A stretch of DNA of 64,000 nt, from assembly GCF_963667555.1 (NCBI RefSeq), contig NZ_OY763421.1, positions 885,562 to 949,561 of the forward strand. The letters are read 5' to 3'. Shown in pieces: positions 17,812-26,452 of the stretch; position 1 is the stretch's first letter, and the number at the start of each line of letters is the position of its first letter. A program made the translations under genes and the position numbers. This DNA comes from an uncultured Methanolobus sp. (lineage in GTDB: Archaea; Halobacteriota; Methanosarcinia; Methanosarcinales; Methanosarcinaceae). The notes under the pieces were generated by a model that had not been told where the DNA came from, did not search any database, and saw nothing but the letters and a program-made list of their open reading frames with translations.

Positions 17812-17906
17812 AGATTTAATTTTAAATCTGGCCAAATTGGAAACCGTTGTGATGATTTATCTCATCCTGTGTTTGCATAAGGCCTATCATCACAGGAATT
17901 ATTAAT
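17812..17906 (+). promoter_or_regulatory. Structured 5' leader of the DEAD-box helicase gene
   Basis: Upstream of the ATG at 17907 lie a palindrome AGATTTAATTTTAAATCT (17812-17829) and a perfect 9-bp inverted repeat TGTGATGAT (17848-17856) / ATCATCACA (17886-17894). The second stem ends only 12 bases before the start codon and could hide the ribosome site (caggaatt). Long structured leaders that melt or refold at low temperature are known for cold-induced helicase mRNAs in methanogens; application here is inference. Confidence 0.45.
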
Positions 17907-19199
17907 ATGGAATCATCAACTTTCAAAGACCTTCATTTATCACGTAATCTTGAAAAAGCAATTGAAGAACTGGGTTTTGAGGAGCCAACTCCTATTCAGG
18001 CTCAGTCAATACCTTTTATTATTGAAGGTAGGGATGTCATCGGACAGGCCCAGACAGGTACAGGAAAAACTGCAGCATTTGGAATTCCTGCTCTTGAAAT
18101 GGTAAACCCTAACAGCAAGAAGACACAGGTACTTGTCCTCTGTCCTACAAGGGAACTTGCTAATCAGGTTGCAGAAGAGATGGGCAAACTTGCCAAGTAT
18201 CTTAATGTACACATACTCCCGGTTTACGGTGGACAGAATATTGACAGACAGATCAAGGCTCTCAGAAAAGGTGTTCAGATAGTTATCGGTACTCCTGGAA
18301 GGGTTATGGATCACATTGAGAGAAATACACTGAAGCTTAACGGCGTAGACATGATCGTGCTCGATGAAGCAGATGAAATGCTGGATATGGGTTTCAGGGA
18401 AGATATTGAAACAATACTCAGTAGTGTTCCTGATACAAGGCAGACGATCTTTTTCTCTGCTACAATGCCAAAGCCAATTTTGAGGCTGACAAAACAATAT
18501 CAGCAGAACCCAATGCATGTGAAGACAATACACAAGGTAGTTACTGCGCCAAACATGGAACAGTCTTATTTTGAGGTCAAGCATCACATGAAGCCTGATG
18601 TTCTTTGCAGAATGATAGATATCTATGATGTAAAATCTTCTCTTGTATTCTGTAATACTAAAAAGATGGTTGATGATCTTGTTACCACTCTAAAGGCCAG
18701 AGGATATCTTGCAGATGGTCTACATGGAGATATGAAACAGACCCAGAGAGAAAAAGTAATGGCTAGCTTCAGGAAAGGTGAGATCGAAACACTTGTTGCA
18801 ACCGATGTGGCTGCACGTGGTATCGATGTGGAGAATATTGAGGTTGTATTCAATTTTGATATGCCACAGGATGAAGAGTCATATGTTCACAGGATCGGAA
18901 GGACTGGCCGTGCAGGAAGGCAGGGAATTGCATTTACTTTTGTCACTGCGAGGGAGATCTATAAGATCAAGAGCATCCAGAAGTACACCAAAACCAAGAT
19001 ACAGTGCAAGAAGGTTCCTACCAGAAGTGATGCCGAAGAAATTAAGGCAGGCATGCTTGCAACCAGGGTAAAAGAGACCATCGATGAGGGTCATCTGGGC
19101 AAATATGTCCACTGGGTGGAAAAAATGCTTGATGAGGATTGCACTACCATGGATATTGCAGCTGGTCTTGTTAAGATCATGCTCGCTGAGAATAGATAG
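17907..19199 (+). CDS. DEAD-box RNA helicase
   Basis: 430 residues with the two RecA-like domains and all motifs: Q motif EPTPIQAQSIP, Walker A AQTGTGKTA, PTRELA, TPGRV, DEAD, SAT, then RGIDVENIEVV and HRIGRTGRAGRQG. The C-terminal extension is short (about 60 residues) and has no DeaD/DbpA RNA-binding domain. It unwinds short RNA duplexes, probably in ribosome assembly or mRNA decay; relatives in cold-living methanogens rise at low temperature. It is followed by aIF1A on the same strand and, after a gap, by the RNA-binding TRAM protein, so the region is rich in RNA-handling genes. Confidence 0.96.
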   Translation: MESSTFKDLHLSRNLEKAIEELGFEEPTPIQAQSIPFIIEGRDVIGQAQTGTGKTAAFGIPALEMVNPNSKKTQVLVLCPTRELANQVAEEMGKLAKYLNVHILPVYGGQNIDRQIKALRKGVQIVIGTPGRVMDHIERNTLKLNGVDMIVLDEADEMLDMGFREDIETILSSVPDTRQTIFFSATMPKPILRLTKQYQQNPMHVKTIHKVVTAPNMEQSYFEVKHHMKPDVLCRMIDIYDVKSSLVFCNTKKMVDDLVTTLKARGYLADGLHGDMKQTQREKVMASFRKGEIETLVATDVAARGIDVENIEVVFNFDMPQDEESYVHRIGRTGRAGRQGIAFTFVTAREIYKIKSIQKYTKTKIQCKKVPTRSDAEEIKAGMLATRVKETIDEGHLGKYVHWVEKMLDEDCTTMDIAAGLVKIMLAENR

Positions 19200-19515
19200 T
19201 CATTATGTAGGCATTCTGATATTCGGGTCATTGTATAATGTGGGCTATATATACTGATTAAATTATTGGGGATTCCCCTATATTTCATTTATATCCCACG
19301 GTTCATATTATATACTATGACCCTGTTTATTGAATACCGATAATTAAGTGCCTGTTAAAAACTGTTAATGTTTTTATTTTTCAGTAACAGGTCATGTATG
19401 TTTGTTTTATTTGACTGGGATATTTCTGATGTTGTGTGATCATGACAGCATTTGTCATTAATGTCTTGTATTTGAATAAAGCAGGAACAAAAACAGTTCA
19501 CACTGAGGTATTAAT
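19200..19515. other. Gap between helicase and aIF1A
   Basis: 316 bp without a gene. It holds a small hairpin gggg-att-cccc (19268-19278), a possible helicase terminator, and a larger inverted repeat cctgtta...taacagg (near 19350-19395) with a T-rich loop. A TATA-like tatatac near 19309 and the ribosome site gaggt at 19505-19509 suggest that aIF1A has its own promoter. Confidence 0.4.
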
Positions 19516-19851
19516 CTGGCTAATTATAGAAGTAATAAAAGGAAAAGTAACGCAAGTGGAGGAAACACTGAGGGCGAGGTCGTCAGAGTAAGAACACCAC
19601 GTAAAGATAATGGTGAAGTTCTTGCAACAGTTTCAAGTTTACTTGGAGCAAACAGGGTAAGGTTACAGTGTATGGATGGCGTTGTCCGTATGGGAAGGAT
19701 CCCTGGTTCTAAGAAGAAGAGAATGTGGGTTCGTGAAGGCGATATTGTTATTGCTACTCCCTGGGAAATTCAGGATGAGAAAGCTGATGTGATCTGGAAA
19801 TACACCAGGCCACAGGTCAACTGGCTTGAGAAAAAAGGTTTCCTTAGCTAA
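19516..19851 (+). CDS. Translation initiation factor aIF1A, apparent CTG start
   Basis: 111 residues. It opens the 30S decoding site and stabilises initiator tRNA scanning in archaea. The OB fold is clear: [70 protein letters not shown], preceded by a basic Asn/Lys/Arg/Ser-rich tail. The frame has no ATG, GTG or TTG before the middle of the OB fold. The frame opens after a TGA, and the codons CTG-GCT-AAT-TAT (19516) follow gaggt by 6 bases, which would give a start (M)ANYRSNKRK as expected for the family. So translation seems to begin at CTG; ATT at 19510 is too close to the ribosome site. Confidence 0.9.
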   Translation: MANYRSNKRKSNASGGNTEGEVVRVRTPRKDNGEVLATVSSLLGANRVRLQCMDGVVRMGRIPGSKKKRMWVREGDIVIATPWEIQDEKADVIWKYTRPQVNWLEKKGFLS

Positions 19852-20109
19852 ATAGATGAATTTATATTCATCTTTTTAATAATTCTTTATTTTAATAACT
19901 CTTTATACAGGTCATCAGAATTTTGAATATTTCTGATACTTCAACTATGTTATTTTTGAAACCTTTTCCAAATAAATGATAAGATATTTGAAAAACCCTT
20001 TCAGAATTTAAATAGTTATATTCATTACAACTTAATGAATAGAACAGGATAATAAGAATAAGTTAAAATCTGAAGTACTGGTGTTACTTCATTAAAAAAG
20101 ATAAGTTGC

Positions 20110-20319
20110 TTATTCAGCAACTTCTGCGAAAGCGAACTTTCTGAGTACTTTTGTGATCTTGATGTTTACTTCATCGCCTACGGATGTGCCTGGTACGAAG
20201 ATTACAAAACCGCTTACTCTTGCAATTCCGTCTCCTTCTCTTGCGATATCCTCGATTGTTACTTCGTATGTCTCTCCGGCATCTACTGGAGCAGTTGATT
20301 CTTCTCTGTTATTGAACAT
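20110..20319 (-). CDS. TRAM-domain RNA-binding protein
   Basis: 69 residues, nearly all one TRAM domain: [50 protein letters not shown]. Stand-alone TRAM proteins in methanogens act as cold-shock-like RNA chaperones that melt RNA structure. The start ATG at 20319 (MFNNREES) is preceded by ggacgtgaatttaat; an upstream extension to 20382 would lie in the promoter, which has a TATA-like ctttataaaa just before. Function is from family knowledge. Confidence 0.88.
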   Translation of the reverse strand: MFNNREESTAPVDAGETYEVTIEDIAREGDGIARVSGFVIFVPGTSVGDEVNIKITKVLRKFAFAEVAE

Positions 20320-20549
20320 ATTAAATTCACGTCCTTTTTTATAAAGCCTAAAATACCTGAGTAAGCTGAAAACATAATGCAAAATAGAAATCTACAGTAA
20401 AAGTAAATGCCATCTAATGTCAATACGTTTAGCGAATAACAGTCTTATTTTAAAGCACTCTATCATAGGTTTGTTTGTATAAAAGGATTATGCATGGTAG
20501 TGTTTTTACTTTTATTATTCCCTCTTTGATAATAATAAATATAATTGTT

Positions 20550-20846
20550 TCACTGGCAGCACCCATCTTCACCACAGCAGCATGCTTCGCTGTCCAGATC
20601 CTTTCCCTTAAGTGCTGCATTTATCATTGCCCATGCACAGCCAACACCACTTTGTACCTCGATAGCCTGAACAGGACAATTACCAGCACATGCGCCACAT
20701 TCCATACATAACTCCGGTCTTGTGAGTTCTACATGCTTTTCTCCTTCAGTGAAAACCCCATGAGGACAGACATTTGTGCACATAAGGCAGTTGATGCACT
20801 TTTCAGAATAGTACAGAAGTGTGTTCTCTTTGTAAGAATTGAACAT
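20550..20846 (-). CDS. hgcB: Ferredoxin-like mercury methylation protein HgcB
   Basis: 98 residues. Two [4Fe-4S] motifs: C17xxC20xxC23xxxC27P and C47xxC50xxC53xxxC57P. Beyond the ferredoxin fold are the HgcB-specific features: a conserved single cysteine (C70 in VGCAWAMI) and vicinal cysteines at the C-terminus (CCCGEDGCCQ). HgcB is thought to reduce the corrinoid cofactor of HgcA and to handle Hg(II). Its ATG shares one base with the hgcA stop (TGATG), so the two are translationally coupled; a start 45 bases upstream inside hgcA is not needed. Confidence 0.93.
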   Translation of the reverse strand: MFNSYKENTLLYYSEKCINCLMCTNVCPHGVFTEGEKHVELTRPELCMECGACAGNCPVQAIEVQSGVGCAWAMINAALKGKDLDSEACCCGEDGCCQ

Positions 20847-21925
20847 CAGATCATCTCCTGCAGGTGTGAGATTGCCAGAACAAGCAGGCAAAGTATCCCT
20901 GTTCCTGCTTTAAGTGCCATGTAAGGTACATACCTGAATATCTCTTTCTTAACACCGGTTCTTGATGTGTAAGTCGTACAGCCGGTGAAGTTAAGAGCCA
21001 GATAGCCTGTCACTGCCGGTACTATCAGGAACATGGCTAGTAACGATAGCATTTCTTTCCAGAGGATCATGTTAGTGTTTGCTGCAAGGAATATTCCAAA
21101 TGGCAATGCTACAAGCCATCCAAAGACAATCCCTTTAATGCTGAGGTCGTGTGCAGGCAGATAAGGCAGCAGCACAGGGAACAATACTGTTCCTGCAAAT
21201 GCTGTTACGATTGCCAGAAGTGCTGCAAAGGGACCGGATAGCAGGTATAGAATTATCGCAGCGATCAATGTTGGTTTGATAACATGGACGAATTCTATGG
21301 GTGTTAGTATCAGCCTGTCCTTAAAAGTAAATCTTACCTTTCTCATTTCAGGTGTCGCAGTATGGTTCATGAGATATTCCGGCAGGTCTTTTGCACGCAC
21401 AGGTCCGTATTCCACCTTAAATCCCGACCTGCGTTTGATTTCATGTGCAGAGACACCAGGTGCTCCTAGCTGTGGCAATATCAGGTTTCGATGGTTGACT
21501 GTTTTTGCAAGTCCTGACCACCTGATGCGATATACTATCTCATCGGTGCCGAATGTTCCTTTTCCGGCAGCACACCAGACATTTATTCCTTTTGTGTCAA
21601 TGACGAGGATATAGCAGTCTATTCCTGCAAGTGAACTGCGCAGTGCATCAAAACTGAGTGTGTAGTTGGCAGACACGAATACCGGTGAATCTGCATCAGG
21701 ATTGCCAAGTATGTAGATGCCAGGTTCTACTATGTGCTTCATCCTGTTCACTCCCCAGCGAGCCAGAAAATGGTCAAACCTGTCGTTAAAGGTGATCAAG
21801 CTTGTTGTATCACGGATCTCCGGTGCAGGGATATTTTTGTCCAGACCTACCATCCGGATGAACTGGCCTGTATCCGTTTTGCTGTCAGGAGGGCAGCACG
21901 AACCTGTATCTTTGTTTTTGTCCAT
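20846..21925 (-). CDS. hgcA: Mercury methylating corrinoid protein HgcA
   Basis: 359 residues. The N-terminal corrinoid-binding domain carries the diagnostic cap-helix motif NVWCAAGK (residues 115-122, with C118 as the lower axial ligand to cobalt), preceded by ILVIDTKG and followed by the HRNLILPQLGAPGVSAHEIKR block shared with the acetyl-CoA synthase corrinoid protein. The C-terminal half has about five transmembrane helices. With HgcB it transfers a methyl group to Hg(II), giving methylmercury; its natural role is unknown. Start at ATG 21925 (MDKNKDTGSCCPPDSK), because the in-frame extension to 21994 would include leader sequence downstream of the TATA box. Confidence 0.96.
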   Translation of the reverse strand: MDKNKDTGSCCPPDSKTDTGQFIRMVGLDKNIPAPEIRDTTSLITFNDRFDHFLARWGVNRMKHIVEPGIYILGNPDADSPVFVSANYTLSFDALRSSLAGIDCYILVIDTKGINVWCAAGKGTFGTDEIVYRIRWSGLAKTVNHRNLILPQLGAPGVSAHEIKRRSGFKVEYGPVRAKDLPEYLMNHTATPEMRKVRFTFKDRLILTPIEFVHVIKPTLIAAIILYLLSGPFAALLAIVTAFAGTVLFPVLLPYLPAHDLSIKGIVFGWLVALPFGIFLAANTNMILWKEMLSLLAMFLIVPAVTGYLALNFTGCTTYTSRTGVKKEIFRYVPYMALKAGTGILCLLVLAISHLQEMI

Positions 21926-21992
21926 GTTTCTTGCCTTGAAATATGAGTGTTTCAAAAAGATTTGAACAATTAGTAGTATGGTGAGAGGCTGC

Positions 21993-22004
21993 ACATATAT
22001 TTAT
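21993..22004 (-). promoter_or_regulatory. TATA box of hgcAB
   Basis: Minus-strand ataaatatatg at 21993-22004 places transcription start near 21970 and gives a leader of about 45 bases to the hgcA ATG at 21925. I see no palindrome that would indicate a specific regulator. Confidence 0.5.
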
Positions 22005-22221
22005 CTGGTGGATTTTGACAATGGTGTTTTTTTGATAAAGAGTGAGAACAGAGGATTATTTTTATTTTTGGAATTTCCGGCTTCGCTGGTATTTCTTCGA
22101 CATGATTTTGACTACATTTTCTGATTAGTCCACTTAAAAGGAAAATCTCTTCCACAAATGCTATGTATATCGCAAAATCAGATTTTGTATATAAGTACAT
22201 CTTTAGTATCTAAAATGTCAT

Positions 22222-22767
22222 TTAATTATCAACAAGCTTTTCCAAATCCATAATAAGAATACCTATATCCTCCTCTATCGCTAAACAAAATTTGTCGTAA
22301 ATATCTTGGCTAATAAATAACTTTTTACTAACCAAGGCTTTAGTTAGTATTTTTGATATTAATGGACGACTTTGTTCTCTTGCAAGATAGCGATTATTGC
22401 TGAACATGTCTACATTTGAATTACTAAAATCCAATACATACTCCATTTGTGGAAAATAATCCTCTGGATCAATCATATTCAATTCAGAAGAAAATTCTAT
22501 GACAGACAACAGCGGATAATAGAGTTTTTCAAGTTGTGAGCTCTTGTATTCAATTTTTCTCGATTTTTCACTATCAGATAATATATTTTCAGTTAAAACA
22601 ACATATACAGCAGTTACAAAAACTAGCATAACGTTTAATGTTGTATTAACAGATGACTCTTTAACAGGAAATTTAATCACATATGCTTCGACTATAATAA
22701 AAATTATAGCTAGACACATAATTAAAAACGGTCTTTTTTTTGTGATTTTACATAAATTATCCAACAC
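22222..22767 (-). CDS. Membrane protein of unknown function (two helices)
   Basis: About 181 residues. Two hydrophobic helices near the N-terminus (FLIMCLAIIFIIVEAYVI and TTLNVMLVFVTAVYVVLT), then a cytoplasmic helical region of about 120 residues. No known family. The start is chosen at GTG 22767, which follows the ribosome site agggtgtga; an in-frame TTG at 22806 has none. Unlike its neighbours it is AT-rich and lies between hgcA and the next operon, so it may be a recent arrival. Confidence 0.55.
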   Translation of the reverse strand: MLDNLCKITKKRPFLIMCLAIIFIIVEAYVIKFPVKESSVNTTLNVMLVFVTAVYVVLTENILSDSEKSRKIEYKSSQLEKLYYPLLSVIEFSSELNMIDPEDYFPQMEYVLDFSNSNVDMFSNNRYLAREQSRPLISKILTKALVSKKLFISQDIYDKFCLAIEEDIGILIMDLEKLVDN

Positions 22768-22859
22768 ATATTCACACCCTATATTTATTACATAGACACG
22801 TCTCAAAGATATTTCAAACTTCCTTTATTTGACGATAATGGAAACTCCATCAGACAAAA

Positions 22860-23873
22860 TTAAACCAACAAATTACTCAAATCAATCTCTTCCCCAGTCC
22901 TCAACTGATCTCTCATAAGTGTGATCTTCCTGTCAATTTTCTCAAGACTGGTAAGGTGCTTTTTCTCATCATCTGTAGTCTTCAGGAGTTTTGAGATGCC
23001 ACCGTTCTTAATGACAATACGCTGGTCTGCCGACAGGGCAAGAAGTGGGTCATGAGTGCTGATAAGGACTATCTTGTTATTGCTTACCAGAAGTTCAAGG
23101 GATTTGACCTTGTCAACTCCGGCATTTTCTATTTCATCTATCAGGACAACTGATGCAGGGCTTAGAAGTGCTGTGTCTGCTATCATTAATGCTCTTGATT
23201 GTCCTCCTGAGAGTTGTGTAACAGGAGTTTCACGGCTGAAAGGTTCACCTGCAAGAATGTTCGCAGTATCATATATCTTCTGGACTATGTGATGGATCTC
23301 ATCGACCATGCGGCTCTCTACATGCAAGGTCAGGAAATCCTCTACACTAAGATCCATGACGAAGTTCATGTTCTGGGAAAGTTGTGCAATAAAGCGTCCT
23401 TCAGTTGAGAAACGTTCCTCATCTGTTGGGGAGCGGCCATCTACCAATATGCTTCGTCCAGTAGGTGTGTCTTTCTGTGCTAGGGATTCAATATCAGCAA
23501 GCAGGCGGGATTTACCTGAACCTGTTGGGCCGACAATTGCTGTCACTGTTCCCTTTTTCAATTCAACTGAAAAAGCCTCTTTTTCTCTATTTTTATTATT
23601 TCCGGGGAGGACTGTTAGTGAGTTAATAGAAAATCCACTATCCTGCTGGAGAGCTTTGACCTGTTCTATAAACATGAAGAAACCATCAATAAAGTCATGA
23701 TAACTGGTTCCTTTTTCTGTAAAATGATCCTCGCTGAGTTTTGAACCTAATTCACCCAGCTTCAGGTTTCTGATCTCAGCATGGTTGATTGCAAATGAAG
23801 AGAAATAATCCTCTATCCAGGGCATCATTTCCATGAGCTCATCTATCGTCATGTTAAGAAGAGTAGTCCTCAT
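22860..23873 (-). CDS. ABC-type ATPase, third gene of the permease-less operon
   Basis: 337 residues. An N-terminal helical region of about 80 residues (MTIDELMEMMPWIEDYFSSF...) precedes an ABC domain: Walker A VGPTGSGKSRL, signature LSGGQSRALMIA, Walker B VVLIDEIENAG and H-loop ISTHDP. A C-terminal helix follows. The DEIENAG in place of DEPT hints at a non-transport ATPase, closer to systems that remodel or deliver cofactors. Start ATG 23873 lies one base after the GTPase stop and has the ribosome site gaggag overlapping that stop; longer starts would overlap the GTPase gene. No membrane partner is encoded nearby. Confidence 0.8.
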   Translation of the reverse strand: MRTTLLNMTIDELMEMMPWIEDYFSSFAINHAEIRNLKLGELGSKLSEDHFTEKGTSYHDFIDGFFMFIEQVKALQQDSGFSINSLTVLPGNNKNREKEAFSVELKKGTVTAIVGPTGSGKSRLLADIESLAQKDTPTGRSILVDGRSPTDEERFSTEGRFIAQLSQNMNFVMDLSVEDFLTLHVESRMVDEIHHIVQKIYDTANILAGEPFSRETPVTQLSGGQSRALMIADTALLSPASVVLIDEIENAGVDKVKSLELLVSNNKIVLISTHDPLLALSADQRIVIKNGGISKLLKTTDDEKKHLTSLEKIDRKITLMRDQLRTGEEIDLSNLLV

Positions 23874-23874
23874 T

Positions 23875-24570
23875 TTAGTCATCTCCTCTGAAATTGACCA
23901 GTTTTGAAACACCGATCTGCCTGTCATCGCCTATCTTTCTCTCACCAAGGCAATAAGAACACAAAGCTCCAGGCATGGTAAACCTGAGTGTTGCTCCCTG
24001 TAGGGTATCAACAGAGTTGGTTTTCTCAACTTGCTTTGCAAGGTAGAAACTACCCTGTCCTGTAACACCGTTGATGTGAATTATCATCCCTCTTGGGTTG
24101 ACCTGTCTCACTCTGTATGCAAAGACCTCACGCTCAGCCTGTGACACAATATCTCCTTTAGTGATGACAACGATGTCTGCCATTTTAAGCATCGGTCCTA
24201 TCTTTTTAGGCGTATTGACGCCGCTAAGGTTGTCAATAACACATATCGCCAGAACTTCCTTAATATGCGGTGAACAACGGTTGCAGAGACCCGCACTCTC
24301 TGTTATCAGGAAATCGAATTTCCTGTCCTCGGCCCATTTCAGAGCTTCTTCAATGTTGCTCACAAAAAAGTGATCAGGACAGAGTCCTCCGGATAGTCCG
24401 GTCCTGACAGGTATGCTGTAAGCTGAATAAAGTTCTTCATCCTGTGCCGAGAGACAATCGAATTTCACAACACCAACTGTGTGACCCTTGCTTCTGAGTT
24501 CTTCAATTGTCCTGACAATTATGCTGGTTTTTCCTGAAGATGGAGGACCTGCCACTGTAACAAGTCTCAA
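23875..24570 (-). CDS. G3E-like P-loop GTPase with cysteine motifs
   Basis: 231 residues. P-loop GPPSSGKTS at the N-terminus, a switch-like region GVVKFDCLSAQD, and the guanine-specificity-like motif VITKGD. The overall pattern is that of the HypB/CooC/G3E group, which deliver metals or cofactors to enzymes. Metal-binding candidates are CNRCSPH (about 106-112) and GALCSYCLGE (about 202-211). It lacks the His-rich tract of HypB and there are no hydrogenase genes nearby. TTG start overlaps the upstream stop (TTGA). The role is inferred to be metallocentre or corrinoid maturation; the client is unknown. Confidence 0.78.
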   Translation of the reverse strand: MRLVTVAGPPSSGKTSIIVRTIEELRSKGHTVGVVKFDCLSAQDEELYSAYSIPVRTGLSGGLCPDHFFVSNIEEALKWAEDRKFDFLITESAGLCNRCSPHIKEVLAICVIDNLSGVNTPKKIGPMLKMADIVVITKGDIVSQAEREVFAYRVRQVNPRGMIIHINGVTGQGSFYLAKQVEKTNSVDTLQGATLRFTMPGALCSYCLGERKIGDDRQIGVSKLVNFRGDD

Positions 24571-25802
24571 ACAACGCCTCCGGTTGTCATGAACTGCTTG
24601 TTGAATACTTCAGCGATTTCCTTTTTGAGTGCACCTATATCATTATTCAACAGGAAGTCCCATCCAAGCCAGTAAAGGGAACCAACATCATCCATCTTAT
24701 TCTGAACTTCTGGATTTGTAGTTGGGAAGAAGGCTTTGGCAGAGATCTCACCGAACTTCTTTCCGCAGAGGAAATCCGCAATTTCCTTAACCCTTTCAGT
24801 TGCTTCCTTCTTCACCAGCATCTGTACTGGGCTTACGATTGCACCTTCCTTTGGTATGGTGATCGAAACTCTGGATTTGTCCTGTATTTTCATTGCAAAG
24901 AAATGTGGCATAATATACATTGGCGGCACATCATCCTTCTTGCTGTCGACCATCTTCACCATCTGGGATGGGTGCAGTCCCAGATAGACAGAGGATGCCA
25001 GTTTTTTGATTCCTTCCGTGCCATACATCTGGTAGAATGGGAGCAGTACTCCGTTACAGAAGAATCCGTTCTGTCCACGCATGGCAACTTTGTTCCTGAA
25101 CTCTTCTTTCAGAATTTCTTCCCATGACTGCGGTGCTGGCTTTCCATCCATGAGTTCATTTATTGTAACCAGCACAAGGAGATTTCCAGAGAGCATGGTG
25201 AATTGTCCACGAGGGTCTGCAAAACCTATCTTCTCAAAATCACTGTTCATTGGTGATGCACCAAGGTCAGTGAAATATTCATGACTAAGGAAATTCTCAT
25301 GGAATGGTTTATGGTAGAAACTGTTAATATCAGAACTGATGATTATGTCCGGTAATTCCTCTACCGATGTGACTGAGTCCATATATGCGTAGTATGAAAG
25401 CTCATGATTGACATTTCCTTCTACCAGGGAATGAAGTACATTTCCGGTCTGCTTACTGTATTCGGTTGAGAATTCGTTCAAAGCTCTGTTAAACGGCATC
25501 TTCATACCGCATGGTAAAAGGGCAAGAAGTGTCAGTTCTTTTTGTCTCTGGGGAGCATCGGCCAGAGTGAAATCTCCCCGGGCTTCATTGTCTGCAATTG
25601 CCTGGTTAAGGAGATCAATGAAAGATTCCTTATTTACGGAGACCATTGAAAGAGCGGTTTTCAGTTTAAGTAATGGTCCGAGTTGTTCGAGAACTTCCTT
25701 TGTCTCGAATTTTCCCATTCCATGCTGCCTGAATATTTTGAGTAAAAAGGGATATTCGCTTAAGATCTGGTATACGCTCATCGTTTCATTAATTTTTTCC
25801 AT
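24567..25802 (-). CDS. DUF1858 plus substrate-binding-protein-like fusion, cytoplasmic
   Basis: 411 residues. The first 75 residues fit a DUF1858-like domain (MSVYQILSEYPFLLKIFRQHGM), a small helical domain also found beside hybrid-cluster and sulfite-reductase proteins. The rest resembles a type II periplasmic-binding protein of the iron/molybdate class (LLALLPCGMKMPFNRALNEF; ELPDIIISSDINSFYH; QFTMLSGNLLVLVTINEL). There is no signal peptide or lipobox, so it should be cytoplasmic, which is odd for a transporter binding protein. First gene of a three-gene operon with the GTPase and ABC ATPase; ATG follows aaggggacgaaat. Confidence 0.75.
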   Translation of the reverse strand: MEKINETMSVYQILSEYPFLLKIFRQHGMGKFETKEVLEQLGPLLKLKTALSMVSVNKESFIDLLNQAIADNEARGDFTLADAPQRQKELTLLALLPCGMKMPFNRALNEFSTEYSKQTGNVLHSLVEGNVNHELSYYAYMDSVTSVEELPDIIISSDINSFYHKPFHENFLSHEYFTDLGASPMNSDFEKIGFADPRGQFTMLSGNLLVLVTINELMDGKPAPQSWEEILKEEFRNKVAMRGQNGFFCNGVLLPFYQMYGTEGIKKLASSVYLGLHPSQMVKMVDSKKDDVPPMYIMPHFFAMKIQDKSRVSITIPKEGAIVSPVQMLVKKEATERVKEIADFLCGKKFGEISAKAFFPTTNPEVQNKMDDVGSLYWLGWDFLLNNDIGALKKEIAEVFNKQFMTTGGVV

Positions 25803-26046
25803 ATTTCGTCCCCTTATACTTTACCATATTTTTATTCTTGTCTTTATTCTTACATCCCGTACAAATGGTGTGTTTTGACTATCAGGTATCCAATAGCCAT
25901 ACAAACATATAAGTATTATCATCTAAGAACTCATTTTCCGGCAAAAAGGTTGCTTTTTTATAGTCAGTCGAAAGCTCATGATTATTGTGCTATTTTTCTA
26001 TGAAATCATTGCTTCCCCTCATCATTATGATATATCAATTTGTAGA

Positions 26047-26055
26047 TATATTTAT
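26047..26055 (+). promoter_or_regulatory. TATA box of the candidate structured RNA
   Basis: tatatttat at 26047-26055 predicts a transcription start near 26076-26080, just before the outer stem of the RNA at 26082. Confidence 0.45.
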
Positions 26056-26077
26056 GTAGTATTAAAAACTACTCGTT

Positions 26078-26245
26078 TTAGTCAACAAACACAATAAAAA
26101 CGAAAAAACGACGATAAAGAAAGATACAGTTATCCTGGTTTCATAGCTCTCCCCTCAGACCATGTCTTCTAAGGACTTAATACCAGTATCTTTCATTTGA
26201 GACGTGAAGTGGAGTATGAGCGGGTGGGATTGTGTTTGTTGATGG
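26078..26245 (+). ncRNA. Candidate structured non-coding RNA
   Basis: In the 650-bp gap between two divergent-facing units lies a nested pair of inverted repeats. The outer stem TCAACAAACACAAT (26082-26095) pairs perfectly over 14 bp with ATTGTGTTTGTTGA (26229-26242). The inner stem GAAAGATAC (26119-26127) pairs over 9 bp with GTATCTTTC (26186-26194), with an extra TGGT/ACCA pairing inside. A TATA box 30 bp upstream and T-runs at about 26270-26295 fit a plus-strand transcript. There is no open reading frame. It does not match RNase P RNA, SRP RNA or a riboswitch class I know. The minus strand could be the transcribed one. Confidence 0.5.
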
Positions 26246-26452
26246 GGTTATTGTCTTATAGAGGGTTTATCCCTTTTCCTGTTTTTTCCTGTTTTTGCAC
26301 AATATGATAGAGATACAAATAAGTCACTAGTATCTATTTTATACTTACTATCCTGAAAATATACAGATATTCAAAAATAATTATTGTATTCTGTATCAAT
26401 ATTTCCGAATGTTTATATAGTACGGATGCTAATTTTAAAATGGGAGTTCAGT

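Noticed and set aside
23875..24570. HypB hydrogenase nickel protein
   Set aside because: P-loop and fold fit the wider G3E group, but there is no His-rich tract and no hydrogenase maturation gene nearby; the operon context is different.
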